From: Vitrella brassicaformis | Taxonomy: Eukaryota; Sar; Vitrellaceae | Length of the DNA: 64,000 nucleotides | NCBI GenBank assembly: GCA_001179505.1 | Contig: CDMY01000223.1 | Coordinates: 1-64,000, forward strand | Direction: 5' to 3' | Shown here: one piece after another, positions 46,684 to 58,724 of the stretch | How the letters are laid out: every line of letters begins with the position of its first letter | Numbering within the stretch: position 1 is the stretch's first letter | Translations under genes and position numbers: made by a program | Notes under the pieces: model-generated | What the model saw: the letters and a program-made list of their open reading frames with translations, nothing else | Databases searched by the model: none | Told to the model about the DNA's origin: nothing

Positions 46684-48940
46684 ATGCCCTTTGTCGAGGC
46701 CATCTTCGCTGTCGGCGCCGCCTTGGCCACCAAAGCGGCAGTGACGGCCGGTGGGGCCACGGCTGTCACGACGGCAGGCAGCGCTGTCACGGCGGCACCG
46801 GGGCTGGGGCTCATGTGCTTCGAGATGGCCACCATCTTCGTCGCCGGTGTGGTGACCATCCTGTGGCCAAAGGAGGAGACGACAGCCGCCAGTGAGCTCG
46901 CCATTGTCGGCCGCCCCTCTCTCTCGTCACCACAACCGCCCCGCCAGCCGCATCAGGGCCAACAAGGCGCGCATCACGGCCATCTACCCTCTATCAGGGT
47001 GAGAAGGAAGGGAAAGAGACGTCCGATGGGCCAAAATGAAAAGATCTGTATCGCATGGCGTTGAATTCATGATTGATCTCTCTCTTTCTGGTGTGTCTGT
47101 GCCTTCAGAATCTGCTGGTCAGCTCCCCTCCAAGCCAGATCGCCCGGGCGACCTTCGTCGTCATCGTCGTCATCGCCAGCGGCCGTTCCACACTCGGCCA
47201 CGGGCGACTGGTTTGGAGAATCATGCTGTCGGGGGCCGGCAGACTCCTGCTGCTGCTGAAGCAGCGGATGGCAGGGCAGGGGGAGACACGGTCCGTCATC
47301 GACATGACGGATGAGGCCGGACGACAAGCAGCTCGCCAGGTACACAAAGGCGTGATACGGGAGTGAGAAAGACGTGTATACGAGCTGTGTGTTGTGGTGG
47401 ATGGATTGATGGATTGCTGTAGATGCTGGCCCACCTGCATGCCATCCGTGCCGCCTCTGCTGCTACTGCTGCTGCTGCCCAGCCTGCTGAAGCTGCTGGA
47501 GAGCGCCGACGTGCCCTCCCTTCTGGGTACGAGACGATGTCGACGGTAAGCAACCAATGAGACGGATTCAGGCCTTTCAATCGATATCTTCGTGTCTGTG
47601 TGTAGGCTGAGACGTTCGGCGAGCGGAGCCCGGCGGCAGCATGTGCTATCTCCCCCACACCAGTAAGCAACCAACCAAGCAAAGAGAAAAATGCCTCCGT
47701 TGTGCCTCATCTTATTCTCATTGCTTTCCTTTTTATTCAGGCCCTCTGCATGTCCGCCAGTGCCCGCCCAGCCTTCAGCCTGCGCCCCGACGTGCTGCAC
47801 CGCCCCCTGCACCGCTTCTTCGACACCGCGGCACTGCGGGCATCTCTGCCCTCCGTGGTCCAGCCCAACTGGGCGACCACGCCAACAGAGGCCATCTTCG
47901 GCCGTGCGCTGTCGCTGAAGACCGGCAGCTGCGGGCGTGTGGCCCGTTGCAAGGAGCACTCACCGGGTATGGAGGACGTGTTCTTTGCGGACGCGTCCAC
48001 CAGCTCGGTGGCCATGTTCGACGGCGTCGGTGGGTTCTTCATTACCTACGGCGTCTCGTCATGGTTCGTCGCCAAGTCTTTGGCGACGGAGTGCTCCCTG
48101 GAGGCCCAGGCCGTCACCGCCAACGGGAGGGGGGTCTTCTATGGCGGGGAGGGCCTTCCCCGAAACCGGGCGGAGGCCATCATTCTGGGCGGCTGGCAGC
48201 TGGCGTCTCGCTGCGGGCGTGTGGGCGGCACAACGGCAGTTGTGGTGGCGCTGAGTGAGGAGGCGGAAGGGTCCATCTGCGCTAACATCCCCAACTTTGG
48301 CGACTCGGGCGCTATGGTGCTCCGTCGCCCCTCATCTCGGCAAGGGCTTGTGGAGATCCACCGGACGGCCCCTATGGTGGATCCCACCGAGCCCAACCGC
48401 CCCCTGGCCATGCTCCCACTGGCCACCAGCAGCAACGGCACGCCCACCCCCACCCCAACAGCTGACCAGCTGAAGACGCAGCAGACCATCAGCGTCGCCA
48501 GCGTGCCCGTCCGAGACAAGGACTGCATCGTGGTCTTCTCGGACGGGCTGAGCGACAACCTCTCCCCCACCACCATCGCACAAGTGCTGTCTCCCTTCGG
48601 CCCCACCAAGGACGCCAACGCGGCTGCCACGGCGCTGGTCGATGCTGCTGCCCGCGCAGCACACGACCCCAACAGCCGCACTCCCCATGGGGAGAGCAGA
48701 GGGCGGTCCGGAGGCAAGGACGACGATATCAGTGCATGTGTGGGGTGGGTGGTTGTCGATTACCCCTTCCTGCAGCAGAGGGAGAGGGGCGACGAGATGG
48801 GGGGAGATGAGCCGGTGGGTGAGGGGAGTGAGGCTGCAGACAGTGGGGGAGAGAGGGATGGGAATGGTGAGGGTGAGGGTGAGGGTGAGGGTCAGTCGAG
48901 GAGGCAGCGGTGGGCGGACATGTGTGAGGAGGGTGTGTGA
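46684..48940 (+). CDS. PP2C-type (PPM) protein phosphatase with hydrophobic N-terminal extension
   Basis: Five exons, all phase-0 junctions: 46684 to about 47000, 47109-47340, 47423 to about 47546, 47607-47662 and 47741-48940. The N-terminus has hydrophobic segments (MPFVEAIFAVGAALATKAAV and FEMATIFVAGVVTILW), then TFVVIVVIASG, suggesting organellar or membrane location. The catalytic domain has FDGVGGF (metal-binding DGxGG), GGTTAVVVAL, NFGDSGAMVLR, FSDGLSDNLSP and KDDDISACVG, the expected PPM order and metal-ligand Asp set. This is closest to the short PPTC7/azr1-like branch (inference). The C-terminal tail is a Gly/Glu repeat (GNGEGEGEGEGQ). It is a Mn/Mg-dependent Ser/Thr phosphatase; the substrate is unknown. 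Confidence 0.85.
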
Positions 48941-49231
48941 GATTAGGACAGGTGGGCGGATTTCTCGGTGACTGACTGACTAATTGCACTTCGTGTGCGT
49001 CAGTCAGTGTGCATTTGTGGACTGACTGCATTTGTTTGTGTCGTGAGGGTCAGCCAACTCATAATAACCGTTCATTGGATCAATCCCATGTGCACATGAC
49101 ATGCATCACTGCATAAGAGTCAGCCACACAGATGCAGATGGATGAAGCAGCCCCGCCCATCTGTGTGAGTATGCACATGGCCATCCATCCATCCATCCAT
49201 CCACCGACACACAGTCAGTCATCCCCCACCC
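48941..49231. other. convergent intergenic region
   Basis: Contains CATC repeats at about 49181-49203 and CAGTCAG/GACTGAC repeats near 48968-49030. No gene is seen. Confidence 0.5.
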
Positions 49232-52003
49232 TTATCTGATCTGTGGCCCCATGCCCCATGAATCGACCACATCAGTCTCGCGGTCCTCAACCACCTGCTG
49301 CAGAGGCTTCGGCAGCGTCATGTACAGCTGCGCCGAATGCCTGCATGTCACACCACACACACATGACGCATCACACGACACAACACACATGTGATAGGTG
49401 TGAGTTCCTCCGTCTGTCTGTCTGTCAGGCTGGCCCTTCCTCACTCACCGTTTGGCAAAGTAGATGAGTAGGGCGATGGCTTCGAAGAGGTTGCGGTTGC
49501 CCGGGGCGAGGGGCCAGGGCCGCGTGGTGGTTACCACCTCATAGCGGAGGGCGGGCAATGGGAAGCCCACCTGGTCCTCCAACTGACGCATATACAACAC
49601 ACGCGACCTGCACACAACACACAACACAAGCAAGGAGCGATCGTCAAGGCACATTTGTGTCCATCTCCCTCCCCTGCCTCACTCACCCAGCGCCACCCAG
49701 GCCCGTCCGTGTGAGAAACCCACTGCCATCCCCCGTCTGTGCGTATGCGCCCTCGCCACCACTCCCCCACCCCCATGTGGCCGACATGCCCGGCGGCTGC
49801 CCACTGCCAGCGGTGGCGGCCGCGGGCTGCACCGCACGCCAATTCTGACCTGAGAGAGCACCAGAGAGGCACACACAGAGGAAGATTGGATGATTCATGC
49901 ATGTGTCGGTCGGCTTGGTGTGCGTGTGGGAATGGGTGATGGAATGGGTCAACTGGCGTGTTGTGTTACCTACCTGTCGCCTGATGCACATGTGCCTGCA
50001 GGAAGTTGGTGTACGTGTTGAGCAAACGCAGCAGCACGTTCTCGAGGATGTGCGAGTCGGTGGGGTAGCTCTCAGCCTCCCGATAGTCGTGCTTGTAGTG
50101 CCTGAGAAAGAAAGAAGCTCAAGACATACAACACAAATGCATACCCCTGTTGGTGTGTAGCAGGTGCCTCCCTCGTGGGTCGCCCCACTGATTCACTCAC
50201 TTGACGAATCCATAGTCGGCGAACAGTCGCAGGCGCCGCAGCACATAGAGGCGGAGATCGGCTGGGTAGGACGGCGGGCGCAGGAACGACTCGATCACCT
50301 GACGCGTGTCCCACATATTCTGACCAGCCAGTAAGTATCAACACACACACATTCACATTGTCGGGCGTCGTCAATGGATCGTTTGTGTGTGTGTGTGTCA
50401 CCATCCATCCATCCATCCATCTCCCATCTCACTGACCTTGAGCTGAACAGCCTCGAGATGGTTGAGGAGGTGTGGGGGCAGGCTCTTGCTCTGGATTGGC
50501 ACGAGATTGGGGTCCGTCAGGCTGCCCGAGGCCCCGTCATAGTGCACGGACAGAGACTGCAGGCAGTGGGCAGACAGACAGGGAGTGGGGAGTGTATTCG
50601 CCCGCGAGCAGACTGTAGTTGGTTCTTACTTCGTATGAAAGGCGCGCGCCGAGTTTGCTGAGTGCCGACGTGAGCATCTGGTCCGACATCTGCAGATGAG
50701 CAACGTAGCCACGCAGCCACACCTGATTGAACGACACCATCACACACACACACATACAGATGGATGATGACACACACGACGACATCTTTCTCACCCACCC
50801 CGCCCCCCCACACACCTGCAGCCACTCCTGCAATTTACTGAGCCACTGGTCCATGACGGCCCTCCCCCCAACATGCTGGTAGGTCGACTCCCAGGGCGAC
50901 TCACCATCCCTCGCCCTCCCCGCCGCCTGCTGGAACCCCACACCGCCCCCACCACCACCCTCTCCATGGGAGCTCTCCGCCGGCCACCGGCTCGGGCGAA
51001 AAGCATAGTCTTTGTCGCGATACGAGGGCATCGGCACCTGACTGAGGGCCTGCAGGGTCCGCTCGTATGAGGAGATGCCGCCCGCGGATGCAGACGGCTG
51101 CCGGCCGTAGGATGGCGGCATGTTCGTGAATGGGGCGCCGGGGTATGAGGGGGGCTGGGAGAATGGTGTGTAGAAGGGCTGGAAGGGCGAGTGGGGCGGC
51201 CTGCCGACGGGGGGGTGGTGTGTGAATGGGCTATAGAAGGGCTGGTAGGGTGAGTAGGGGCTGGTGCCGAAAGGTCCGGGCTGCGAGTAGGCCGCCGCCA
51301 CGGGGGGAGGCGTAACTGAACAAGGCAAACAACGCACACAGAAAGCCAGACAGACAGACAGACAGACAGACAGATGGATGGATGGAAGGGGCATTGCACT
51401 GCAGGCATGCACACCCGCAACACACATACATGCAGACCCTCCCGTCCGTCCACTCCACTCACCACTGAAGCGATCACCGACGAGGTCATACAGCTCTCCA
51501 GGCCGGACAGTGATGGGCTCACGCGCAGCCATGCCCGCCTGACTGGCATACGCCGGCTGTGCGGCGGCTGCAGCTGTCTCACGCTGCTTCACCGCCTCAC
51601 TCTCGGCCGCAGCCCGGTCCTCCCGCCATCTGGACAGAAACTGCCCCGCGGACACCAGGAGGGTGAAGACCACCACACCGCCGAGGGGGACTGACCACCC
51701 GGCATGGTAGAGAAAGGCTATGATCAGCCGAATGCAGGCCAGGAGCAGCTGAATGCTCCACTTGGCGAGTGTCGCATTGCCGGCGAGGAGCAGGACGACA
51801 GCAGCGATAAAGGTGAGAAGGTTGGGGATAGATGGCAGCAGCCGCTTGACGGATGCGCGCTCCTCGGTCTTCCTCTGCTGCCGTGCTTGAGCCTCTTGGG
51901 AAGTGAAGATGCGGAGGGGCGATGGCGGCTTGGTCTGTGCCGAGAAAGACGGCGTCACGTAAGGGCTACAGTATAATGCGCGAGGAGGCGGAGTAGTGCT
52001 CAT
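49232..52003 (-). CDS. TMEM209: TMEM209 family (cytochrome b561 N-terminal-like) membrane protein
   Basis: Start at 52003 (MSTTPPPRALYCSPYVTPSF). Two hydrophobic spans follow (NLLTFIAAVVLLLAGNATLA and GWSVPLGGVVVFTLLVSAGQ), then a Pro/Tyr/Phe-rich disordered section with YSPYQPFYSPF-like repeats. The C-terminal exons below 50880 hold the conserved family domain: QWLSKLQEWLQ, MLTSALSKLGARLSYE, DTRQVIESFLRPPSYPADLR, ESYPTDSHILENVLLRLLN, RYEVVTTTRPWPLAPGNRNL and AIALLIYFAKR. Animal TMEM209 lies in the nuclear envelope and contacts nucleoporins; the same site is inferred here. About nine exons were seen, without frame breaks. Confidence 0.8.
51348..51373 (-). repeat. (GACA)n tract, TGTC in gene sense, in TMEM209 intron
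   Basis: A tetranucleotide run near the acceptor side of the TMEM209 intron, in gene sense (TGTC)n. Confidence 0.85.
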
Positions 52004-52103
52004 GTCGTCTGAGCTCCACAACCACGACTTGCGTTCAAGCTCGCAGTGATCGCCGAACCATATCGCGAAAAATCGTGCATTCGCTGCGGAGAGTGTGTTT
52101 AAG
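52004..52103. promoter_or_regulatory. 100-bp bidirectional promoter
   Basis: Carries AGCTCGCA at 52038-52045, 35 bp from the TMEM209 start and 59 bp from the kelch copy 3 start. Homologous to the region upstream of kelch copy 1. Confidence 0.6.
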
Positions 52104-55100
52104 ATGGCGGCCACGTCGCTGAGTTCGGTTGTCCCGTATGCGCTTCCATACGTCGACGGACGCGACCTCTTCATCCTCGATACAGGTGAACAGAACAGAA
52201 ACGCAGCACAGGACAGCACACCACACAGGAGGGAGAGGGAGGCTGTATGATGGAGAGAAGCCGCACACCACGCCGCAGATATTCCATGAATTGATCTGCC
52301 GCTCTTGTGGATGGTTTGTGTGTGTGCCAGTGTGTAAGGACTTGAAGGCCCTGGTGGATCCCGATCCCTCGTCGGCCATCTGGCGGCTGCAGGTAGGCAC
52401 ACACGGACACGCCATTACAGCTGCGCCCACCGATCCCAATGTGTTGCAGTATCATCGCTCGTTCGGCAAGAGGGGCAAGGGCAACGTTCGCCTCATCAGC
52501 AGTTCCGCCCACTTCCCCCGTGAGTCGGTCCGCAACCCCTCCGCGTACGTGCCTCTGCCCGAGGGGGACTACCGCAGGGCCTATCGCCGCAGCAGAGTCG
52601 TCGAGGACTTCGGTGCCAACGCCGAGGTGAGTCAGCTGCGGTGGGGCCAGGCCAAGTGCGTGAAGCCAAGGAACTCGATGAAGCGTAGCCGCTCGAGCAT
52701 CTTCATTGCTGGCCCTAGTTTGTATGTGTTCGGTAAGTGAGGACAGTGAGAGAAGGAGGAAGCCCGAGTCAGGCACCTGATTGATGCCCCTGTGTCGGTG
52801 TGCAGGTGGGGTGGTCGGCGGCAAACGCGAGAAACCCAGCTTCAAGACCGACCTCTGGCGGTAGCTGAAAACCACATACACTTATAGATCCCGAGCGCTT
52901 GCTCTTTGCCTCCCTCCCTCAGTGTGTCGTTGGCCTCCCTCGTGCCGGGCGGCAAGTACGAGTGGCAGAGGTGTCACGTCGATGGCGTCGCTCCCCGCCC
53001 ATCAGATGCCCTCATCCTCATCCCCGTCAACATCGCCCCTCCTCCCCTCAACGCACCCCCCACCCAACCCGAGTGGCCGAAGCGCTACTTTGTGGCTGGT
53101 GGGCGGAGCGGCAGCGACACCGACAGCCTCTGGGGAGTGCTGGAGATCAATCGCGAGGAGGGTGTCGATAGTGCAAAGTATCGACACCAGTGGCTGAGCA
53201 AGAGCGAGCTGAGAGGCGCGGAGAAGAAGAGCACACCGCCACTCAATCGGTAAGCCAAGTGAGAGAGAGAGAGAGACAGAGAGATAGCCCATGCTGCATA
53301 TCTGCCGACTCACTCCTTCCTGTGTCTGTGGTTGGCTGCAGTCGCTACTTCACGTGTACGTTTGTGCCCATTCGGTCGTCGGCTCACCCCAAGGGCTACA
53401 TCTTCATCTTCGGCGGCATGGACAGCACAACCGGGTAGGGCACTTGGGGCCTGACAGCACCCACACGACCCCTTCAGTGTTTTCTGGTTCGGTCAGCGAA
53501 GCGTTGAATTCCTCGATCATCGTCGACGTGGCGACCTGATCATTCAACGACAAGTGAGAGACCCCCAACCCCATTCGCCGCCACGACCGCTCTCATCTTG
53601 TATGTCTGCCTGTCTGCCTGTGTGTCCGTGTCAGCGATGGCAATGTGGGCGGCCTTCGCCCGACAGCCCGTCTGAACCACACGGCCACTCTCGTCAAGGA
53701 CCGCTATGTCTTCATTATCGGCGGAGAGGGTAAGGCAGGCAGGACAAAATGTCGATCACACTGGCCATGCTGGCGTCGTGTGTGTGATTGCGTGCCTGCA
53801 GAGTGGGACCATGAGATTGACTCTGACTTTGACGAGAGCGATGACGAGTTTGACAGCGGGTACGGACCTTCACAGCACTTCGACCCGGTGGGCTTCGTGT
53901 CGCCACCGCGGCTGAGCATCTTTGACGGAGAAAGCAAGACGTGAGTGATCCGTCTGATGCATCGCGTGTCCGCCGTGACGTGCAGGGGAATGCCTGTACG
54001 TATTTTCCTGTCCTGCAGGTGGATCGAATTAAGCCGTCTGCCGTGGGTCGCAATGGGCACTTTCCCGCTGGTTGACGGTCAGTCAGTCAGCACAGACAGC
54101 CATCCGTGTGTTGGCCATCGTAGCGCAGGTTGTCGTGTTGTGTTGTCGTCAGATGCACTTCGCTCATACTTGGCGTCGGTGGAGGGCCACCGGTGCGACT
54201 TTGCTCGCCACACAGCTGTGCTGGCAGGTCAGTGGCAGGCAGGCAGTCCGGCGGAGTAAGAGAGGCTGGCACTTTTGTGTGTGTGGGCCTCTGTGTTTGC
54301 ATGCAGGTGACAAGATCGTCATCATGGTGCCCTACGCCAACTACGGGGGGGTCGGTCGCTACGGAGGCATGAAGACCCTCACCTTCGACATCACCACGGG
54401 CCGATTCAGCAAGCCGGCATTCGCCACACGGCCTCAGAAGATGTCCACCGCACCCCCACCCCCCGGGATGACCCCGCATCCTACGCCAAGCCGCTCCTAC
54501 AAGCCCTACGAGCCGCCGCCAGCAGCGTGTGCAGCTGCCGTGTGGACGGGCAGGTGAGTACACATTCACGACCACGTACACTCAGCGCAGGCAACGATGA
54601 ATGGCTTCGGTTGTGTGTTCAGTGAGTTGATTCTGTACGGCGGCGCGAGTCTGCTGGACGAGGAGTGGGACGAAGGTGACCCCGAGACCCACTACGATGA
54701 GGACGATTACCGCCACGACCAGACCAAGCACTCCGAGATCAGCGTGCTGGGGGTCATGGATCGCGCGACGAACGACCAGACCGTACCCGTAGACCGACAC
54801 CAACAGGTGGGTACACCAACACGGAAGGCCATCTCCGTCCCCTCGATCGGCTCCATTGATGCCGTGGCTGTGCAGGTGATGCCGTTTAGCCGTCGCTATG
54901 TGTGGAACCGGCAGCTGTGGCAGATGGACGTCATCCCGCCCTCCAGATGGGACGACCATGACCTGATCGAGAAGCGGTGGTATGAGGGGCGGCAGCGGGC
55001 CAGGGGCGCCAGGGCCGCGGAGAGAGAGCAACTGAGGCAGAGGGGCGTCGAGATCGAGTGTGACGGTGATGAGTATGACGGCATGGAGGGCTACACGGAG

Positions 55101-55615
55101 AAAGAGATCGACGATCATTTGGCCGGCAAGCCGCTGCCGTGCAACAAGGTGTTCGGCAAGCCCATCACACCCACTCGCCACCAGGCCCTCTCCAAATTCT
55201 TTCCTGTGACCGGGTACGCCACTGTCTAGCCATCTGACATGCCCGCTCTGTCTGTCTGTCTGTGTATCTGTCGTGCAGTATCCTTCACAGCGATCCAGTG
55301 CATTGGTACGTAAGACCAACGAGGCGCAGACGAAGGGTCCAGACCGATTCACTGCTCGTCTCTGCAGGACGCTGCCGACGGGCAACTCGAGAGCTGTGAC
55401 CACTCCCAAGATCACCAAATACTTCAAGCGCGTGTGAGCGACACTCAAAGCGTCGCACACGGCACCAACACCGGGACACTCTCACCGGTTGGTTGTGTCT
55501 GTGTCTGTGTGTCAGTCGTGGCCCCAAGCCGCCTCTGGTGCAGTCGTCTCTGACCGACTTCTTCCCCTTCAGAACGGCATGCCGACAGACCATCAACCAC
55601 GGATACAGGAGCTAG
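52104..55615 (+). pseudogene. kelch-repeat protein, copy 3, with one in-frame TGA
   Basis: Very close to copy 1 (start MAATSLSSVVPYALPYVDGR). Blades include SLYVFG, GYIFIFGG, RYVFIIGGE and LILYGGASLLDEEW. In the short exon at 53497-53552 the Trp codon of copies 1 and 2 is TGA at 53537-53539 (IIVDVAT-stop-SFND). The downstream frame is open to the end: HQALSKFF, TPKITKYF and QSSLTDFF, ending HGYRS at 55615. Skipping that exon would change frame, since it is about 56 nt. A single nonsense change in an otherwise intact gene suggests recent inactivation, or readthrough. It lacks the extra basic C-terminal exons of copy 1. Confidence 0.6.
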
Positions 55616-55878
55616 TTCAGACGGCGGTGTTACGAAGGCCATTGATTGTGGGTGGACGTGATAGATGCGTGGACTTTGACAGCGATGGCTGCTGTCTGCT
55701 CAACGGTTATCTATCGCAAACCACACACCACAGACCAGCAGTCAGCCAGCCACAGATGCATCACCCTATGTATGCAACCAGAAGGGAAATGACAAGCACA
55801 GACACGCACACAGCATGCACACACGACACGCGAATCAAAACCGCCCCATCGGAACACAACAGAGACGCGCCAAAGCCA
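55616..55878. other. convergent intergenic region
   Basis: Short gap between kelch copy 3 and the SFI1-like gene, with CACA/CAGC-rich sequence and no gene signal. Confidence 0.5.
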
Positions 55879-58471
55879 TCACGGCTCTCCCCCAGCAATG
55901 CCATCTCTCTCTCTGCTGGCCGCCCAGGCGTTGAAGCACATCCTCACTCTCCGTGAGCTCATCTTGCCAAGGTTGGCCTTGACCAGCCGCTCCCTCATCT
56001 CGTTCTTGACTCGCCGCCTTCTGGCATACACATAGAGAGCCTTGAAGGGCAGCGACCGGAGGCTGTACGAGTAGTTAAGCCACTTCTCCAAAGACAGCTG
56101 CACCAGCAGGAACTCACGGTGGGCCACCTGCGATGGCGGACCGACATGGCAGGCAGAACAACACAACATCGATCACTTGACACACGAATGCACCCGGCCA
56201 TTGACCCATCGATGTCTCTCTCTCTCCTGTGTGTGGTAGCCAGCTACCGCTTTGAGTTGTGGGAAGAGGCGCCTCAGCATCTGGCTGTCCCACTTGCGCC
56301 TGAACTGTCGCGCGTTTTGCCTCTGCTTGATGAACAGCGACCAGCAGAGGAATGCCTTCTCTTTCAGCTCGCGGGAGTCGGGCGTCTCGCGCAGGAGGAC
56401 CCTGCTGGAGTGGAGGCGGTGCCAGGCAGTGAAGTGATACTTGAGACGCATCAGGCGGTTCTTGGCGCTGAAAACAAACAGACAGACAGACAGGCAGGCA
56501 GAGAGACACGAGCTGATGAAGGTGAGACACGGCCGCGGTGGGTGCCACTGGGTGGATCATGTGTGTGTGACCCACCTGACTAGGTGTGCGCTCATCCTGA
56601 TCAGCTTGTGACGGGCACTCATCTGCGAAACAAGCGAAAGGAACGAGACTGATGAACTGATGCATCACTCTCGTGTCTCTGTGGTGGTGGATGTGTGTGC
56701 AGGTGGGACATGAGTAGGTACCGGTTTGAAGAGCTGAATGGATGGGTTTGCATAGTTGGCAAGTTTGTCGATGGGCGTGATGATGCCCTTCCGGCCCTTG
56801 AACTCCGTCACACGAGTCCGGAGGCCCAAACCTGCCGCATACCAGCACACCCACAGCAGCAGATCCACCAGGTGACTGAATGGATGGACACCTACCTTGT
56901 CGATTGGTTCTTACGTACTTTTGCTGTATATCTTGAGCGTGGTGAAGACCCGCCGTCTGACGGCGTTCTCCCTCCTCTCGACGAACTTTGCGTACGCCAC
57001 ATACACACGGGGGTCGCGGAAAGAAGACATGCACTCCTCCTTCCACGCCTGCACACATACTCATGTCAGTCAACATGGGTCCATCCACCCACTCACAGCT
57101 GGCTGACCTTGAAGCACTTCTGCAGCGCCCTGTTGCAGCATATTTGGTGCCACCTCCGGATGGCCTCGTCCTGCTCGTTACGGCACCGCAGCCATTCCAT
57201 CACACAGTGACCGAAAGACACCAGGTGCCGCCGCCGATACCTGGCCAGCGCCTCCTTCATCCGGCGGTACTTCCGCTGAGCCACACGCGCCCGGAGGGTG
57301 GCGACGACCTTGAGTGCGGCGAAGACACGTCTCCGGTACTCAGAAGAGCCGTCGTCGAAGTCCATGGAAAAGACGCGCTGAAGGCGGTTGACCACTCTAT
57401 CCATCCGCTGCACGCTCAGCTGCATGCATCATTGAAGCACAGAGAGGGGAAAGACAACGAGGGGTCGGTCGGTCGGCCATTCTGCAGTCGTGTGTGATTG
57501 ATTAGTCGCCCTGGCTCGCCCACCTGTGCAAGTTTGGATCTGGGTGTCATTCCTCCGCCCTCACCAGACGAGAGGTTCTGGACCGACCCCTCCAGCTGCT
57601 GCAGACGCGTCAGAATCCCTTCCATCTCCCTTGACATCGTCGCGAGGGCCTCTGGATCGTTGCCTGTGTAGGTGACGAAGGGCGCGAACGACACCTTGGC
57701 CGGCTGTGGTGGTGCCTTGTCAGCGGTGTCAGTGCGCATTGCGCCATCGAGTGGGACGGGTCTGAGCAGGGCGCCGCGGGAGCGTGTGTGGGATGACTTA
57801 GGGGTGAGGCGGGGGAGGGAGGGGAAGGACGAGTGATGGTGCCCACCGCGGTAGCGGGCAACACTGCACACATCCATAGGAAGACAAGAACACCAAGGCG
57901 GGGCAGATGGCAGGCAGAGGGGACTCGGTGTCGTCTCTCTCTCTCACCTGGCCGTGGGAGAAGACGTTTGCATGGCAGCCCTGGATCTCCGAACGGCCAC
58001 CATTCTGTCCCCCTCCCCCTCATTCTCCTCCTCAATGGCCGTCAGAAAGGTGTGCTGCGACAGCTCTGTAGACCGACCGCCATCCAGCGACATCTCCAGG
58101 GGCGTGGTCCTCGAAGCCGCCGAAGCCGCAGACTCCATCAGTGACGTCCTGGACCGCCACACACTGTGCGTGACGCCATGCAAGGTCGGAACTGACGATG
58201 ACCGCTGGGCGTCGCCAAGAGAAAGGCTCTGCGATTCGTGTGAAGTGGGGGACTGGGGCTTTGAGGATGAGAGCATCATGGGGCCGGGCGACTGGAGTCT
58301 CTCGATGCCTCGTTCGACGATGGTGGCCTCGACGGACGGCCGCCTATGGCGAATGTCGTCCTTGAGCCGTTGTCCGCCGCTGGAAGTGTGGAGGGAGGGG
58401 AGGGAGAGGTGTTTGTCGTCCAGGCCCAGGCCGGCCCGCAGATGCTGCCGCTGCTTCAGCATTGCAGCCAT
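55879..58471 (-). CDS. SFI1-like repeat protein (candidate centrin-binding)
   Basis: Start at 58471 (MAAMLKQRQHLRAGLGLDDK). The first 280 aa are Ser-rich and disordered. The rest is helical, with Trp/Arg-rich units spaced about 30-40 residues apart: FGHCVMEWLRCRNEQDEAIR, RWHQICCNRALQKCFKAWKE, HFTAWHRLHSSRVLLR, KAFLCWSLFIKQRQNARQFR, LEKWLNYSYSLRSLPFKAL and RVRMCFNAWAASRERDGI. This is the pattern of Sfi1-type centrin-binding repeats of centrosomes and basal bodies. Several small exons are tentative (for example MSARHKLIRMSAHLV near 56580-56625). It ends at 55879. The centrin partner is inferred. AGCTAGCA at 58524-58531, one mismatch from the promoter box, is 53 bp upstream. Confidence 0.7.
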
Positions 58472-58724
58472 GACCGAAATCGATGGAAATCGATGGATTT
58501 TTCTGAGACTTTCTCTGTGGCTAAGCTAGCAGGCGATCGTCTCGAGTCCCGTCATACTGTCAGCACCGCAATGCTCCACGAGCACGAAGTCCAGCCGCAG
58601 GGTGCACAGAATGATCAATCACAGGACAGTCTATACGTGGAGTGTGTGTCCAGCAAAAGGCCAATCCAGATCTGTACAACGATACAATACCGGCCATCTA
58701 AAGGACCGACGCGCATTGGTCTCC

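Noticed and set aside
46684-47314. A separate small gene ending at the TGA near 47314
   Set aside because: It requires a phase-1 splice giving an Arg/His-rich low-complexity tail. The phase-0 path through 47000 continues into the PP2C gene with all junctions consistent.
53497-53552. TGA read as Trp (code change) or selenocysteine in kelch copy 3
   Set aside because: Neighbouring genes use TGG for Trp and TGA as a normal terminator, and no selenoprotein context is seen. A nonsense change is simpler.
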